From an uncultured Clostridium sp. (lineage in GTDB: Bacteria; Bacillota; Clostridia; TANB77; CAG-508), in the NCBI GenBank assembly GCA_948470605.1, contig CAOKPI010000004.1:1-64000 (forward strand): DNA of 64,000 nt, in the 5' to 3' direction. Made by a program: the position numbers and the translations under genes. The notes under the pieces are model-generated. The model was not told the DNA's origin, ran no database searches, and was given only the letters and a program-made list of their open reading frames with translations. Of this stretch, positions 33,560 to 45,701 are shown one piece after another. The first letter of the stretch is position 1, and each line of letters begins with the position of its first letter.

Positions 33560-34408
33560 TTATAGTTTTGTCACAACTACTCTATCCTTCCCATACAAAT
33601 CCTTTTTACAATAAGGATTCGTATACTTTTCCTCTTTTTTTATCAAATCCATTACGACCTCTTTTTGATCATAACCAATTTCTAAGCACAAATAACCACC
33701 ATATTTTAAGAAATCATCTGCTTGATGAATGATTTTACGATAAAAATCCAAACCATCCCAACCTCCATCCAATGCCATAAGTGGCTCATTTTGCACTTCT
33801 TTGGCTAATGTTTTCACAATTTCTTTTTTAATATAAGGTGGATTGGACACAATCATATCGTACTTTTCTTTTGGTAATTCCTCAAATAAATTAGAAGAAA
33901 GAAAAGCAATTTGCTTATCCACCTTGTTATTTCTAGCATTTTTTTCCGCTATTGCTAAAGCCTCTTCACTTATGTCAGTTGCTGTAATTTGACTATTTTC
34001 TATGTAGTTAGCAAGTGATATTGCTATGGCTCCGCTTCCTGTACATAAATCTAATATTTTTTTTGCCTTGATTTTTTTCGCAATTTTTATAACCTCTTCT
34101 ACTAAGATTTCTGTATCTGGTCGTGGTATTAGTACATTTTCATTGACATAGAAATTCATTTTCATGAATTCCTGCTGGTGTGTAATATGTTGCAAAGGAA
34201 TTCCTTTGCTTAATTTTTCAATTGCCTTAAAATACTTTTCTTTTTGCTCTTGTGTTAATTTATTTTCGTCATATACCATTAGGTATTGTCTGTTTTGCTT
34301 TAAGACATATTGCATGAGTAACCTAGCTTTTAATTTTGGACTGTCAATATTTTTGGTTTTTAGTTGTATATTAGCTTTTCCCATTGCTTCTTGGATGGTC
34401 ATATTCAT
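33560..34408 (-). CDS. prmC: Peptide chain release factor N5-glutamine methyltransferase
   Basis: IPRPDTEILVEEVI, ILDLCTGSGAIAISLA, MIVSNPPYI. Confidence 0.95.
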   Translation of the reverse strand: MNMTIQEAMGKANIQLKTKNIDSPKLKARLLMQYVLKQNRQYLMVYDENKLTQEQKEKYFKAIEKLSKGIPLQHITHQQEFMKMNFYVNENVLIPRPDTEILVEEVIKIAKKIKAKKILDLCTGSGAIAISLANYIENSQITATDISEEALAIAEKNARNNKVDKQIAFLSSNLFEELPKEKYDMIVSNPPYIKKEIVKTLAKEVQNEPLMALDGGWDGLDFYRKIIHQADDFLKYGGYLCLEIGYDQKEVVMDLIKKEEKYTNPYCKKDLYGKDRVVVTKL

Positions 34409-34509
34409 ACCTTCTTTCTAGTATGATTATACCATACCCCTTTTTGATTGACAACGAATTTATTTTTAAGTTTGGTTTTTTGACAAGATTCTCCAAAATG
34501 ACATTTTAC

Positions 34510-34561
34510 AAAAAATAGGAAACAACCTATAATACTTTTTCAAGTATCTCAGGTTGTTTCT
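34510..34561 (-). terminator. Rho-independent terminator
   Basis: GAAACAACCT...AGGTTGTTTC stem followed by a T-rich tract in minus orientation. Confidence 0.7.
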
Positions 34562-34575
34562 ACGATATACACAAT

Positions 34576-34857
34576 TTAAAGTTTTTCTATATAACCCTTT
34601 AAAATCCAGAATGATAGGACAAATTCGATAAAATCACATATACCGAATAATAAACCAATGCAACTGATTTCCATTACCAAACCTATTGCAGTAGCAACCA
34701 CTCCTACAAATGATAATAATAACGTAAATATGATTGTCGATAACCGAATATCAGAAAAATTCTTATGAAACAATTTCCACAATCTTATCGTTAATCCAAT
34801 CATTACCATCACCTGGACAATCAAAACTGTTGCTTGTACATTAAATTGTACTATCAA
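34576..34857 (-). CDS. Small membrane protein, TTG start; contains a non-shifting in-frame CGG
   Basis: GGAGGAATAAAAA-TTG start; TM-rich on both sides of CGG 34744..34746. Confidence 0.55.
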   Translation of the reverse strand: MIVQFNVQATVLIVQVMVMIGLTIRLWKLFHKNFSDIRLSTIIFTLLLSFVGVVATAIGLVMEISCIGLLFGICDFIEFVLSFWILKGYIEKL

Positions 34858-35131
34858 TTTTTATTCCTCCTTTTTATATTTTAAACTGATACTTTACTTA
34901 AAATCAGTTTAAAGGAATATTGCACATACGCTTTTAGCTTTATAGCATTTATATTATACTCTAATTTTTATGCATTTGCAATGGATATTTCTCAATAATA
35001 GTGTAAAATGGTTTCGGAATGGAAAAAAAGATAAAGAATCCGTTTATAGGAAAAGTCGATATCTTGTTAATAAATCTATTTCAACGTCACAAGCTCAATC
35101 TGTACATGATACATCATCTTTAATTAACGAT

Positions 35132-35608
35132 TTATCTTATTTTGAATCTAATTCTATTGTTAAAAATATCCCTAGACAATCTGTATACAATTGGATTAGA
35201 AATTGGTATGTTCCTAATATTGTTCCCAAATCTGTTTAAGTTCTCATCTGTACAATTTCTTAGCTTATTTCTGTATTTTTGCCTTAAATTAGTAACATCT
35301 TCTTGTTTCATTTCTGGAGATAGTGGCTGATAGTTCTCTCGTTCTGGTAATAGTCCCAATAAATGAAATAGTAATAAAAATAACACATCAATTCCGTTCA
35401 TTTTACTATTGAAAACTAAAAAAGTAATATTTTTAATAATCACCCTATGTGGTTCAATATATGTAAGATTAGTTTTTTCTAATTTTCTAATGCTACCATT
35501 GATAAATGTAGGAATAACTTTAGAAAACTCACATATAAATTCAAGTCGCTGTTTTAGATATTCCTCAAATTCTAGTTCTTGCTTAATTATCTTCAATTCA
35601 AACACCAC
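35132..35608 (-). CDS. Hypothetical accessory protein, paralogous to 40215..40523
   Basis: GSIRKLEKTNLTYIEPHRVIIKNITFLVF matches [29 protein letters not shown]. Confidence 0.55.
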   Translation of the reverse strand: MVFELKIIKQELEFEEYLKQRLEFICEFSKVIPTFINGSIRKLEKTNLTYIEPHRVIIKNITFLVFNSKMNGIDVLFLLLFHLLGLLPERENYQPLSPEMKQEDVTNLRQKYRNKLRNCTDENLNRFGNNIRNIPISNPIVYRLSRDIFNNRIRFKIR

Positions 35609-35862
35609 CCTTACCTTTTGGATGGTAATTTTGCAATAAAAAATACCATCCTTTTCAGAATGATATTTGTATCTATCTGTTCTATTAATTCGAACAGATA
35701 CGTCTTGGTGCCTAAGCGGTGGTTATTTGCGAAAAAATATACTCCCACTTTTGAACTGCTTCCGATTATCGACTGTATATAAATTTTAGCATATAATTTA
35801 TAAAATGTATACTCCTTAACTAAAAATTTTTAAAGAAAATCAGGGACAATGTCCCTGACTTT

Positions 35863-36249
35863 CTAAATTCCTTGCTTTTGCCATCTCAGTGTTCTTACTT
35901 CAGAACATATTCTGATTAGCTCATCTTTCTGGGCTTTAAAAGTATCATCTACAATTGCAATCCAGCCAAGCTTATCATAGTATTCCAATGCTTCGTTAAC
36001 TAGTTTCTCAAACTCTATGCTAGCTTCGTTAGTATTAGCAAATTTCAGTTTATACTTGCCATATGATACCTCAATTTCTCCTTTTTTTGAGAAATCCATT
36101 TTTAGTATCTCTTTAAAAAGACCATATAGCTTAATTACTGCATCTGCTCTTACCATAAACCGCCACATTGGTACTGCTATCTTAATGATTATAAGAGTAA
36201 TCAAAAAGATAATTAAAATGATAAAACTCGCAAAGAACTGTTGTAACAT
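35863..36249 (-). CDS. Hypothetical protein with N-terminal TM helix; contains a non-shifting in-frame CGG
   Basis: Hydrophobic N-terminus then soluble domain; SD-like aggagg upstream. Confidence 0.5.
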   Translation of the reverse strand: MLQQFFASFIILIIFLITLIIIKIAVPMWRFMVRADAVIKLYGLFKEILKMDFSKKGEIEVSYGKYKLKFANTNEASIEFEKLVNEALEYYDKLGWIAIVDDTFKAQKDELIRICSEVRTLRWQKQGI

Positions 36250-36334
36250 AAAATAACCTCCTCAAATGTTGATACAAATTTACTATTAGTTACATAACTA
36301 TATTATACATCATTTTACATAAATTTGCAAATCT

Positions 36335-36664
36335 TTAAAAGACTTTATTTTTCAATGATTTATAAATATTGTATAACACTTCAAAAACAAAAATATTTTG
36401 TTCTTTTTCAGTTAGTTCCATTACTTGTGCTGAAGTCATAAGTAAATGCTTATAGTTGAGCAAATTCAAGAATTTTGTCTTATTATAACTTTCATCAACT
36501 GCACATAATAATTTCCTTAAAATTTCTAAAACTTTATCATTTTTCACTTTTACATGATAACTTTCAAGCATATCTATACTTAATCTTAATTTATCTGCAA
36601 AGTCTAATGTTTCAAAATACTTTACTAAATTTACTACTTTTTCATTATTACATTTTAATATCAT
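36335..36664 (-). CDS. Hypothetical protein of the mobile element
   Basis: Coherent helical ORF upstream of the terminator region. Confidence 0.45.
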   Translation of the reverse strand: MILKCNNEKVVNLVKYFETLDFADKLRLSIDMLESYHVKVKNDKVLEILRKLLCAVDESYNKTKFLNLLNYKHLLMTSAQVMELTEKEQNIFVFEVLYNIYKSLKNKVF

Positions 36665-36681
36665 AATTTTTTACCTCCGTT

Positions 36682-38017
36682 TTATAATTCATAATTTCTT
36701 TTTTTGGTGTTTTTATTATCTATAAAATCAATATCTTCTTGTCTTAAAATATTATCTATTTTAAGTTCTTCATATACTTTTTTATAGGTTTCACTTTTAG
36801 AATGTCTTACCTTATTTTTTATAAAATTCATTAGTTTGTTCCATAAATATTTGAATGGCTTTAATACATTTATTTCTTTTTGTTGTTTCGAAATAGTATT
36901 TTTTGCTATATCTAAATCTCCTGTTAAATCTCTTATTTCTTCATCTTTCTGTCTAATGGTAGATTTTAATTCTCTCACTTCGTTATGATGTTCTTTTAAA
37001 TCTTTTTCGTATTCTTTAATAATAATATCTAAATCATTTACTTTTTTCATTGATTTTGTAGTATCTTCTACATTTGAAATATAATCTTTTATAGTTGTTA
37101 CTTGTTCTTGTGAGATAGTATAATTCTTTTTGTTTACTAGATTAGGCTTTAAATTAGATACTATTTCTTTAATATTATTGCCATTTTCATTTACTAAATC
37201 TGTCTTTTTATTTGCTTGTTCTAATAGTTTCTTATTCTTTTCATATTGCTTTTTTACTTTATTATAGTTCTGCATTTGACTAACTGGAATATCTTGATTT
37301 CTACCTTTTTCTTTTGTTTTGAGCTGATAATCTTGTTCATATACTTTGTTAAATGATTTTATACAGCAATTTCTCATTTTGTCTTGTATTCTAGTAAGTG
37401 ATTCTTTTGTAAATATTTGTGATTTTGCTACTTGTTTTTTCATTCCATTTTTGTATCCGTTCTTTTATTGGAATGCCAATTATATGAAGATGGGGACTTG
37501 TTTCATCAAAGTGAATTACTGCATTAGCTATTTTAAATTGCGGGACGGCTGTTACAAAATCTTGTAGCTGTTCTTTATAAACTTGTACCATTTTATAGCA
37601 ATATTCTTGTGTTTTATCTTGCCAAAAATTCATATCTCCAAGTTCAATTATTAGTTCACAACATAAATCTCTATTAGAATTTTTTGATATATGCTCAAAG
37701 TAATTTTGTATTTTTCTATCTTCTCTTGTTTGCTTATTGTTGTATTCAATTCTTGCATTTTCAAACTCTTGTAAATATAAATTTTGAACATCATTTATTA
37801 AATTATTTGTTCCATAAATTACAGATATTAGTTCTGTTTTATTATCATATTTTCTTAAATTATGGTTATTTGCTTTTGATAATTGTGTTACATTTTGAAT
37901 AGAATTATTACTAAAAGAAGTTGTATTGGATTGATTATTTTTTGCAATTTCTTTTGCTTTTTTAGTTTTATTTTTATCGTTTCCAAGATGTATAGAATAG
38001 GCTAACATCTCATTCAT
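36682..38017 (-). CDS. MobV (Pre/Mob) relaxase, split by a +1 event at CGG 37457..37459
   Basis: ORFs 37391..38017 (HFDETSPHLHIIGIPIKE) and 36682..37443 join as IPIKE-G-YKNGMKKQVAKSQIFTKESL, the usual MobV motif; coiled-coil C-terminus. Confidence 0.9.
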
Positions 38018-38075
38018 TTTTCATACTTCCTTGACAAGAGGATTTTGTCTTTCCAAATATCCTAACCCCCTATGG

Positions 38076-38164
38076 ATTTTGACAAGTATGTCAAAATTCG
38101 GAGGCTCTGCGAGGCAATAAATTTTCTTCCACTGGAATAAAATTTATTCAAATTAACTATTGCC
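38076..38164. promoter_or_regulatory. Candidate oriT region for MobV
   Basis: Directly upstream of the relaxase; perfect ATTTTGACA-AGTA-TGTCAAAAT hairpin plus AATAAATTTT...AAAATTTATT inverted repeat flanked by GGCAAT...ATTGCC. Confidence 0.35.
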
Positions 38165-38223
38165 ATTTTCATTTTTACTTTGTAAAAACAAAACGTGCCA
38201 CGTTAATTTGTTTTAAGAAATGC

Positions 38224-40115
<1,892 letters not shown>

Positions 40116-40214
40116 CTATTGACACTTTTAGAATTTTACAATTTATTTATATTAACTTATTTTTAATATCACAAATAAATCAATATAGTATAATTTTTAA
40201 AAACTCTAAAATTA

Positions 40215-40526
<312 letters not shown>

Positions 40527-40599
40527 TTAGGCACGAAAAAAATCGACCTTTTACAGTCGATTTAATCGTTTTTTCGTCTGGTGCGACGATATTATCCTT

Positions 40600-40675
40600 T
40601 GGTGCCTTGACCTGGAATCGAACCAGGGACACAAGGATTTTCAGTCCTTTGCTCTACCAACTGAGCTATCAAGGC
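40600..40675 (-). tRNA. tRNA-Phe(GAA)
   Basis: GCCTTGATAGCTCAGTTGGTAGAGC...ACTGAAAATCC...GGTTCGATTCC...TCAAGGCACCA, cloverleaf with encoded CCA. Confidence 0.97.
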
Positions 40676-40759
40676 AAATAAAAAAAATGTATACAAATGA
40701 ATTTCATTCATTTGTATATTTATACTGTAACAGCTAAAGCTTAACAGTATAAATAAAAA

Positions 40760-40836
40760 TGGCGACCCGGAACGGGCTCGAACCGTCGACCTCTAGCGTG
40801 ACAGGCTAGCGTTCTAACCAACTGAACTACCGGGCC
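40760..40836 (-). tRNA. tRNA-Asp(GTC)
   Basis: GGCCCGGTAGTTCAGTTGGTTAGAACGCTAGCCTGTCACGCTAGAGGTCGACGGTTCGAGCCCGTTCCGGGTCGCCA. Confidence 0.97.
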
Positions 40837-40845
40837 ATAAAAAGA

Positions 40846-40921
40846 TGGTGGTCGCTATAGGGCTCGAACCTATGACCCCCTGCTTGTAAGGCAGATGCTC
40901 TCCCAGCTGAGCTAAGCGACC
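40846..40921 (-). tRNA. tRNA-Val(TAC)
   Basis: GGTCGCTTAGCTCAGCTGGGAGAGCATCTGCCTTACAAGCAGGGGGTCATAGGTTCGAGCCCTATAGCGACCACCA. Confidence 0.97.
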
Positions 40922-41078
40922 GTTTCGTCTTTCAACGAAATTTATTATACTAATTTTTTACATACTTGTCAAGCATTTTTTGAATTTTTTTATTTGTTTT
41001 TATGTTTTGTTACTTTTTCCCTTGTACCTCTAGCATTTTATACGATGTATTTCTTTCTGTCATTTCATTTTATTGTTT

Positions 41079-41864
41079 CTAATTTTCCCACATGTTGCTT
41101 AACTTTTCTCCTATTTCATAACCTTTTTTATAAAACTCTTCTAAACTCATATTCAAATAATGATTACGATAGCATAATTCCAATGTAACTGGTCCTTGAT
41201 AATTACATTGTTTTAATTTCATAATCACAGATTCCCAATCTATTGTTCCTTCAAAAGGCAACAAATGTAAATCATCTGATTTATCATTGTCATGTAGATG
41301 TACGGCAAAAATTTTATCTTTGCATAATTCATAAGGGAACTCATCGTCAAACCACGCATGGCAATGTCCTGCATCGTAACATATTCCTACATTATCATTA
41401 TGAATATTTCTTATAATATATTGCAACGTCCCTTTTGCTTTCAAATTTTCAAAGGCAACTTTTACGCCCAATTCTTCGGCATAATTGACAATCTTTTTAA
41501 TTCTTTCTAATCCAATCTCATTATGTACTGGTGCTTCGTGTCCATTCGTTAAATGCATTACTACCATTATTATTCCATTTTGTTTACAATCTTTTATATC
41601 TTTTTTATATCTTTCTACTAATTGGTTTCCTTCTTCCCCTTTTTGCCATATTTCGTTTATGTTTTGATAACCTAAATGAGCAAAGATGATGTTAAGTTTC
41701 ATTTTTTTGCATAAATCTACTTGTTCTTGTTGCGTATATTTCCAGTCTTCGTCATACCATTGAATGAAAACATTTTGATACCCCGCTTTTTTTATGGCTT
41801 CTATGGTTTGTATTGGAGTTACTTGTGTGTCTGAATTTTGTAGGCAAATGACTAGGTTTCTCAT
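41079..41864 (-). CDS. Sugar phosphate isomerase/epimerase (xylose isomerase-like TIM barrel)
   Basis: GICYDAGHCHAWFDDEFPYELCKDKIFAVHLHDNDKSDDLHLLPFEGTIDWESVI. Confidence 0.9.
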   Translation of the reverse strand: MRNLVICLQNSDTQVTPIQTIEAIKKAGYQNVFIQWYDEDWKYTQQEQVDLCKKMKLNIIFAHLGYQNINEIWQKGEEGNQLVERYKKDIKDCKQNGIIMVVMHLTNGHEAPVHNEIGLERIKKIVNYAEELGVKVAFENLKAKGTLQYIIRNIHNDNVGICYDAGHCHAWFDDEFPYELCKDKIFAVHLHDNDKSDDLHLLPFEGTIDWESVIMKLKQCNYQGPVTLELCYRNHYLNMSLEEFYKKGYEIGEKLSNMWEN

Positions 41865-41866
41865 TT

Positions 41867-42470
41867 TTATCCCTTCTTATTCTTTATAAAATTTATTAAC
41901 TCCTCTTTATTTTCTACTTCAACATATCCTTCATATTTTTTAACAAATTTCCCATCTCTAAAAAATAACAAGGCTGGTAATTCTTTTATTCCATACTTTT
42001 CTAGCAACTCCTGTCCTTCTACTTCTATCTTTCTATATCTTGTATCTTTATCAAAAGTATCTGCAATCTCTTTTATGGGTATACTTTTTAATAAACACAT
42101 AATAGAGTCTTCATTATATAATTCTATTATCATTGGTCTTTTTGCTTGCATTTTTATTTCAATTTCATCTTTATTTCCCATCATTGCCACATCAATTGGC
42201 GTTGCACCATAACGGTCTACCAATAAATCATTGATACTTCTTGGGTCTTCTTCTATTTCTTTCTTTATTTTTTGATATTCTTCTACATTTTTTGCTACTT
42301 TAATAGCAGATACCATGCATGCTTTTTCACATTTACCACAAGATGTACATTTTTTATTATCAATTGTTAAACCTTCTTCTCCCCATGAAAAAACACCGGT
42401 TAGGACATATTGCCATCCCGTTACATGCTTTATCATTGTCACATATTTTAAAATTAATTAAAACTGCCAT
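41867..42470 (-). CDS. 4Fe-4S ferredoxin-thioredoxin fusion, split by a +1 event at CGG 42396..42398
   Basis: Start ATG at 42470 overlaps the previous stop (TAATG). MAVLINFKICDNDKACNGMAICPN-G-VFSWGEEGLTIDNKKCTSCGKCEKACMVSAIKV, then a thioredoxin-like C-terminal part LLEKYGIKELPALLFFRDGKFVKKYEGY. Confidence 0.85.
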
Positions 42471-42871
42471 TATCTTTCCATCTCCTTTTTATTTATAATT
42501 ACGTTTCCTTTTCGTAAATTCTTTAATTTACTTTGATTGATATTAAGAGTTACTCTTCCCTTAAATTCATTTTGTCTTTCTGTATAATTGACTTTTTCTT
42601 TTAAATATATTAGTTGATAGTGTTTTCCTTTCTTTTGTACTTTTATTTTTAAAGATGCTAATTTCTCTTCTGGTATAGGATTCCAAAAAAATGTTATAAT
42701 TCTTTTATCTTTTTCTATAATATCTGCCATTTCTAAAAAAAAATCTATGCTTGTTTGTGAAAATAAGACACTTCTCCTTAATTGCTCTGGATTTTTTCTA
42801 TAAGTTTTCATTAACTCATCACCTGGACAAGCTTCTGTCTCTTGTATATCAATAATTTTATCTTTCTTCAT
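42470..42871 (-). CDS. Hypothetical protein between nifS-like and ferredoxin-thioredoxin genes
   Basis: 133 aa; TAATG overlap with the downstream gene suggests translational coupling. Confidence 0.6.
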   Translation of the reverse strand: MKKDKIIDIQETEACPGDELMKTYRKNPEQLRRSVLFSQTSIDFFLEMADIIEKDKRIITFFWNPIPEEKLASLKIKVQKKGKHYQLIYLKEKVNYTERQNEFKGRVTLNINQSKLKNLRKGNVIINKKEMER

Positions 42872-42878
42872 TTTTGGC

Positions 42879-44027
42879 TTATTTTCTCCTTCTTAACATC
42901 TTTACTATCTTTTCTAACGTATCTACAAATTGATTGATTTCCTCTTCCGTATTATATTTTCCTAAGCTAATTCTAATCGAAGAACTATCACTCAAGTCAG
43001 CACCCATAGCTGTTAAGACATGAGATGGCTCAATATTTTGTGAGTTACAAGCAGAACCAGTTCCAATATAGATACCCTGATTTTCTAAAAGTAACAATAT
43101 TTCTTCTCCCTTTATCCCTTTAAATGCAATATTTGTAGTATTGGGAAGTCTATGTTCTAGGTCTCCATAGATATAGCACTCTTCTATTCTCTCTTTGATT
43201 TTCATTTCCATGCAATCTCTCAAATGTTTCATCACTTCATTTGCCTTATTCTCATCATCAAGAATCATTTCAGCTGCTTTACCAATTCCAATAATATAAG
43301 GTACATTCTCTGTTCCCCCACGCCTATCATTTTCTTGATGGCCAAATATTAAGGGATTAAATTTTATTCCACTCTTTACATATAAAACACCGATTCCCTT
43401 TGGGGCATGAATTTTATGACCTGATAAGGATAATGTATCAATGTTCATCTCTTTCACATCTATTTTTACTTTTCCTATTGCTTGAACGGCATCACAATGA
43501 AATAAAATGTTATTTTCTCTGGCTAATTTTCCTATTTCTTTAACCGGATAAATATTTCCTATTTCATTGTTAGCCATCATAATAGCAATTAGACAAGTAT
43601 CTTTTTGAATCGCATTTTTTAATTCTTCTAAATCAATTCTTCCTTTTTCATCTACTGATAAATAGGTAATGTTATACCCTTTTGTTTCAAGATATTTCAT
43701 AGTTTCCATGATAGAAGCATGTTCTATCTTTGTAGTAATAATATGTTTTTTATTTTCATGTTGGTTGACCGCATTCATGATAGCCGTTACATTACTTTCA
43801 CTGGCACAACTGGTAAATATGATTTCTTCCTCTCTTGCATTTAGTAATTGTGCCACATTTTGGCGTGCTTGTGTTATTTTTTCTTTTATTTCTTTGCTAA
43901 AAGAATAGATACTGCTAGGATTTCCATAGCTTTCCTTCAGATAGGGAAGCATTTCTTCTAATACTTTATCATCACATTTTGTGGTAGCATTGTTGTCTAA
44001 ATAAATTTTTGAGTTCATAGCTTTCAC
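42879..44027 (-). CDS. Cysteine desulfurase (NifS/IscS family)
   Basis: IYLDNNATTKCDDKVLEEMLPYL, SGHKIHAPKGIGVLYVK, GTGSACNS. Confidence 0.94.
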   Translation of the reverse strand: MKAMNSKIYLDNNATTKCDDKVLEEMLPYLKESYGNPSSIYSFSKEIKEKITQARQNVAQLLNAREEEIIFTSCASESNVTAIMNAVNQHENKKHIITTKIEHASIMETMKYLETKGYNITYLSVDEKGRIDLEELKNAIQKDTCLIAIMMANNEIGNIYPVKEIGKLARENNILFHCDAVQAIGKVKIDVKEMNIDTLSLSGHKIHAPKGIGVLYVKSGIKFNPLIFGHQENDRRGGTENVPYIIGIGKAAEMILDDENKANEVMKHLRDCMEMKIKERIEECYIYGDLEHRLPNTTNIAFKGIKGEEILLLLENQGIYIGTGSACNSQNIEPSHVLTAMGADLSDSSSIRISLGKYNTEEEINQFVDTLEKIVKMLRRRK

Positions 44028-44096
44028 CTCTATTTTTTATTTTTTCAAAAGCCTATATTTGGCTGTCGTTAGCTCCATAATATAAGAATCTCAATA

Positions 44097-44399
44097 TCAT
44101 ATGGCCTCTTCTTTCTTTTTTCTATCATGTCTAAATAAACCAATCGTAGCTGAACTTAGTATGATAAATTCCATTAGACATCCTGCATAAGCTCCCACAA
44201 ATATATCGTAGACAATCCACACGATACATATCAAAATTTCTGCTACTCTCATCCATTTCGTATTATCTTGCCAAGATGCCACTGTCCATGTAATCATTGC
44301 TACCATTGGTAACAAACTACTTACATTTTCCCAAGTATAAACCCCAGCACCTATCAATAAAGAAATAAAAATAACCAGTACATATAAAAAATATATCAT
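44097..44399 (-). CDS. YgjV-like small membrane protein
   Basis: TM-rich; TWTVASWQDNTKWMRVAEILICIVWIVYDI. Confidence 0.6.
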   Translation of the reverse strand: MIYFLYVLVIFISLLIGAGVYTWENVSSLLPMVAMITWTVASWQDNTKWMRVAEILICIVWIVYDIFVGAYAGCLMEFIILSSATIGLFRHDRKKKEEAI

Positions 44400-45602
44400 T
44401 CATCCTTTTTCTCTACTCTCCTCTTTATTCAAATCTCTACTGATTTTTATAATACCAATTAATGCTACTGTAATAAACAACAATAAAATCTTCAACCAAG
44501 ACATATTTTGTGTGATTCCTACTAGCCACAATACGAAAAAGCCAAGTACACGTGCGATGTTAAGATACACCTCTCTAACGATAAAATATTCTGTATTAAA
44601 TTTGTCTTTGTAAACCCCTTCACTGGAATAATTGAACAATCTTGTTTCTGTAATATTAAGCAATATATTTACAAAAATATAATAAACTATATTATAAAAA
44701 ATAATGGTATATAACTGAATGGAAACCATAATACAAGCAAAACTAACTAGAATACATAGAAAAGATACCTTTAAAATTTTGTTTTCCCTGCTCTCTTTAT
44801 AATATTTAGCAAACCAAAACATACTAATCACTGTTAAAATAGCAAAAATGGATGTCCATGTTCCTAATTCTAAATCATTTTTTAATTCATAGATAATCAG
44901 TAAGGAAACTACTAATTCCATCACTCCATATATAGTAATCCCTTTTAAGAACTCAATATGATATAGTTTTTTTATTTTGTCATCTTTTTTCACTCTGCTC
45001 ATAAATTGCTTTAAACAAAGTCGTTCTTCTTGTATATTTTTATTTTGTATGAATAAGCTTAATGCAAATCGTAATAAAGAAAAAATCAAAATTAGAATTG
45101 CCGCCATATCATAAGAATTGAATGTGATATAAGCTCCTAAAAATGTTGGTATGATAATTCCTATCATTTGTTCTGCTGCTTTTTTATAACCTTGATATTT
45201 GCTTCTTTCTTTGCTCTCTACTTGCTCGGACTCAATCATATTAAATGGAAATCCCGTTGTTGCTGTTGTAATGCCATTGACGATACCAATCAAACAAACA
45301 TAGTCTACAATTTTCTCTTTTAATAAAATGATTAAAAATATATTAAATGCCTTAATGGCTATTCCTAACCTATATAATTTTATTTTGTCTTTTCTTTTTA
45401 TGTAATCACTAACGATAAATGCTCCTATGGTAGCTACGATATAAGTAACAATATGATAAATCGCTAGATATACCATATTTTGTTCTGATATTTTATAAAA
45501 ATAGGATGCTAAAAAGGTCGTTAAAAATATGTCTATTACTTTTCCAATTGCTTTATCACATACTAAGATTTTGGCTGGTTTTGATATACTATTTTTGGAC
45601 AT
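44400..45602 (-). CDS. MFS-type transporter
   Basis: 12-TM profile. Confidence 0.7.
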   Translation of the reverse strand: MSKNSISKPAKILVCDKAIGKVIDIFLTTFLASYFYKISEQNMVYLAIYHIVTYIVATIGAFIVSDYIKRKDKIKLYRLGIAIKAFNIFLIILLKEKIVDYVCLIGIVNGITTATTGFPFNMIESEQVESKERSKYQGYKKAAEQMIGIIIPTFLGAYITFNSYDMAAILILIFSLLRFALSLFIQNKNIQEERLCLKQFMSRVKKDDKIKKLYHIEFLKGITIYGVMELVVSLLIIYELKNDLELGTWTSIFAILTVISMFWFAKYYKESRENKILKVSFLCILVSFACIMVSIQLYTIIFYNIVYYIFVNILLNITETRLFNYSSEGVYKDKFNTEYFIVREVYLNIARVLGFFVLWLVGITQNMSWLKILLLFITVALIGIIKISRDLNKEESREKG

Positions 45603-45701
45603 TGTATTTTCCTTCTTTTATGATATTGATTTAATTTTATCATAATGTTACCATAAAAGTAAACCGGTTCATGACATTTTATTTAACTTTTATGGCTATA
45701 C

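Noticed and set aside
34970-35239. Plus-strand ORF 34970..35239 as a transposase fragment
   Set aside because: IPRQSVYNWIRNW looks vaguely transposase-like, but it overlaps the better-supported minus ORF and has no clear start context.
42470-42871. Assigning a specific enzymatic function to the protein after the NifS-like gene
   Set aside because: No motif firmly recognised; left hypothetical.
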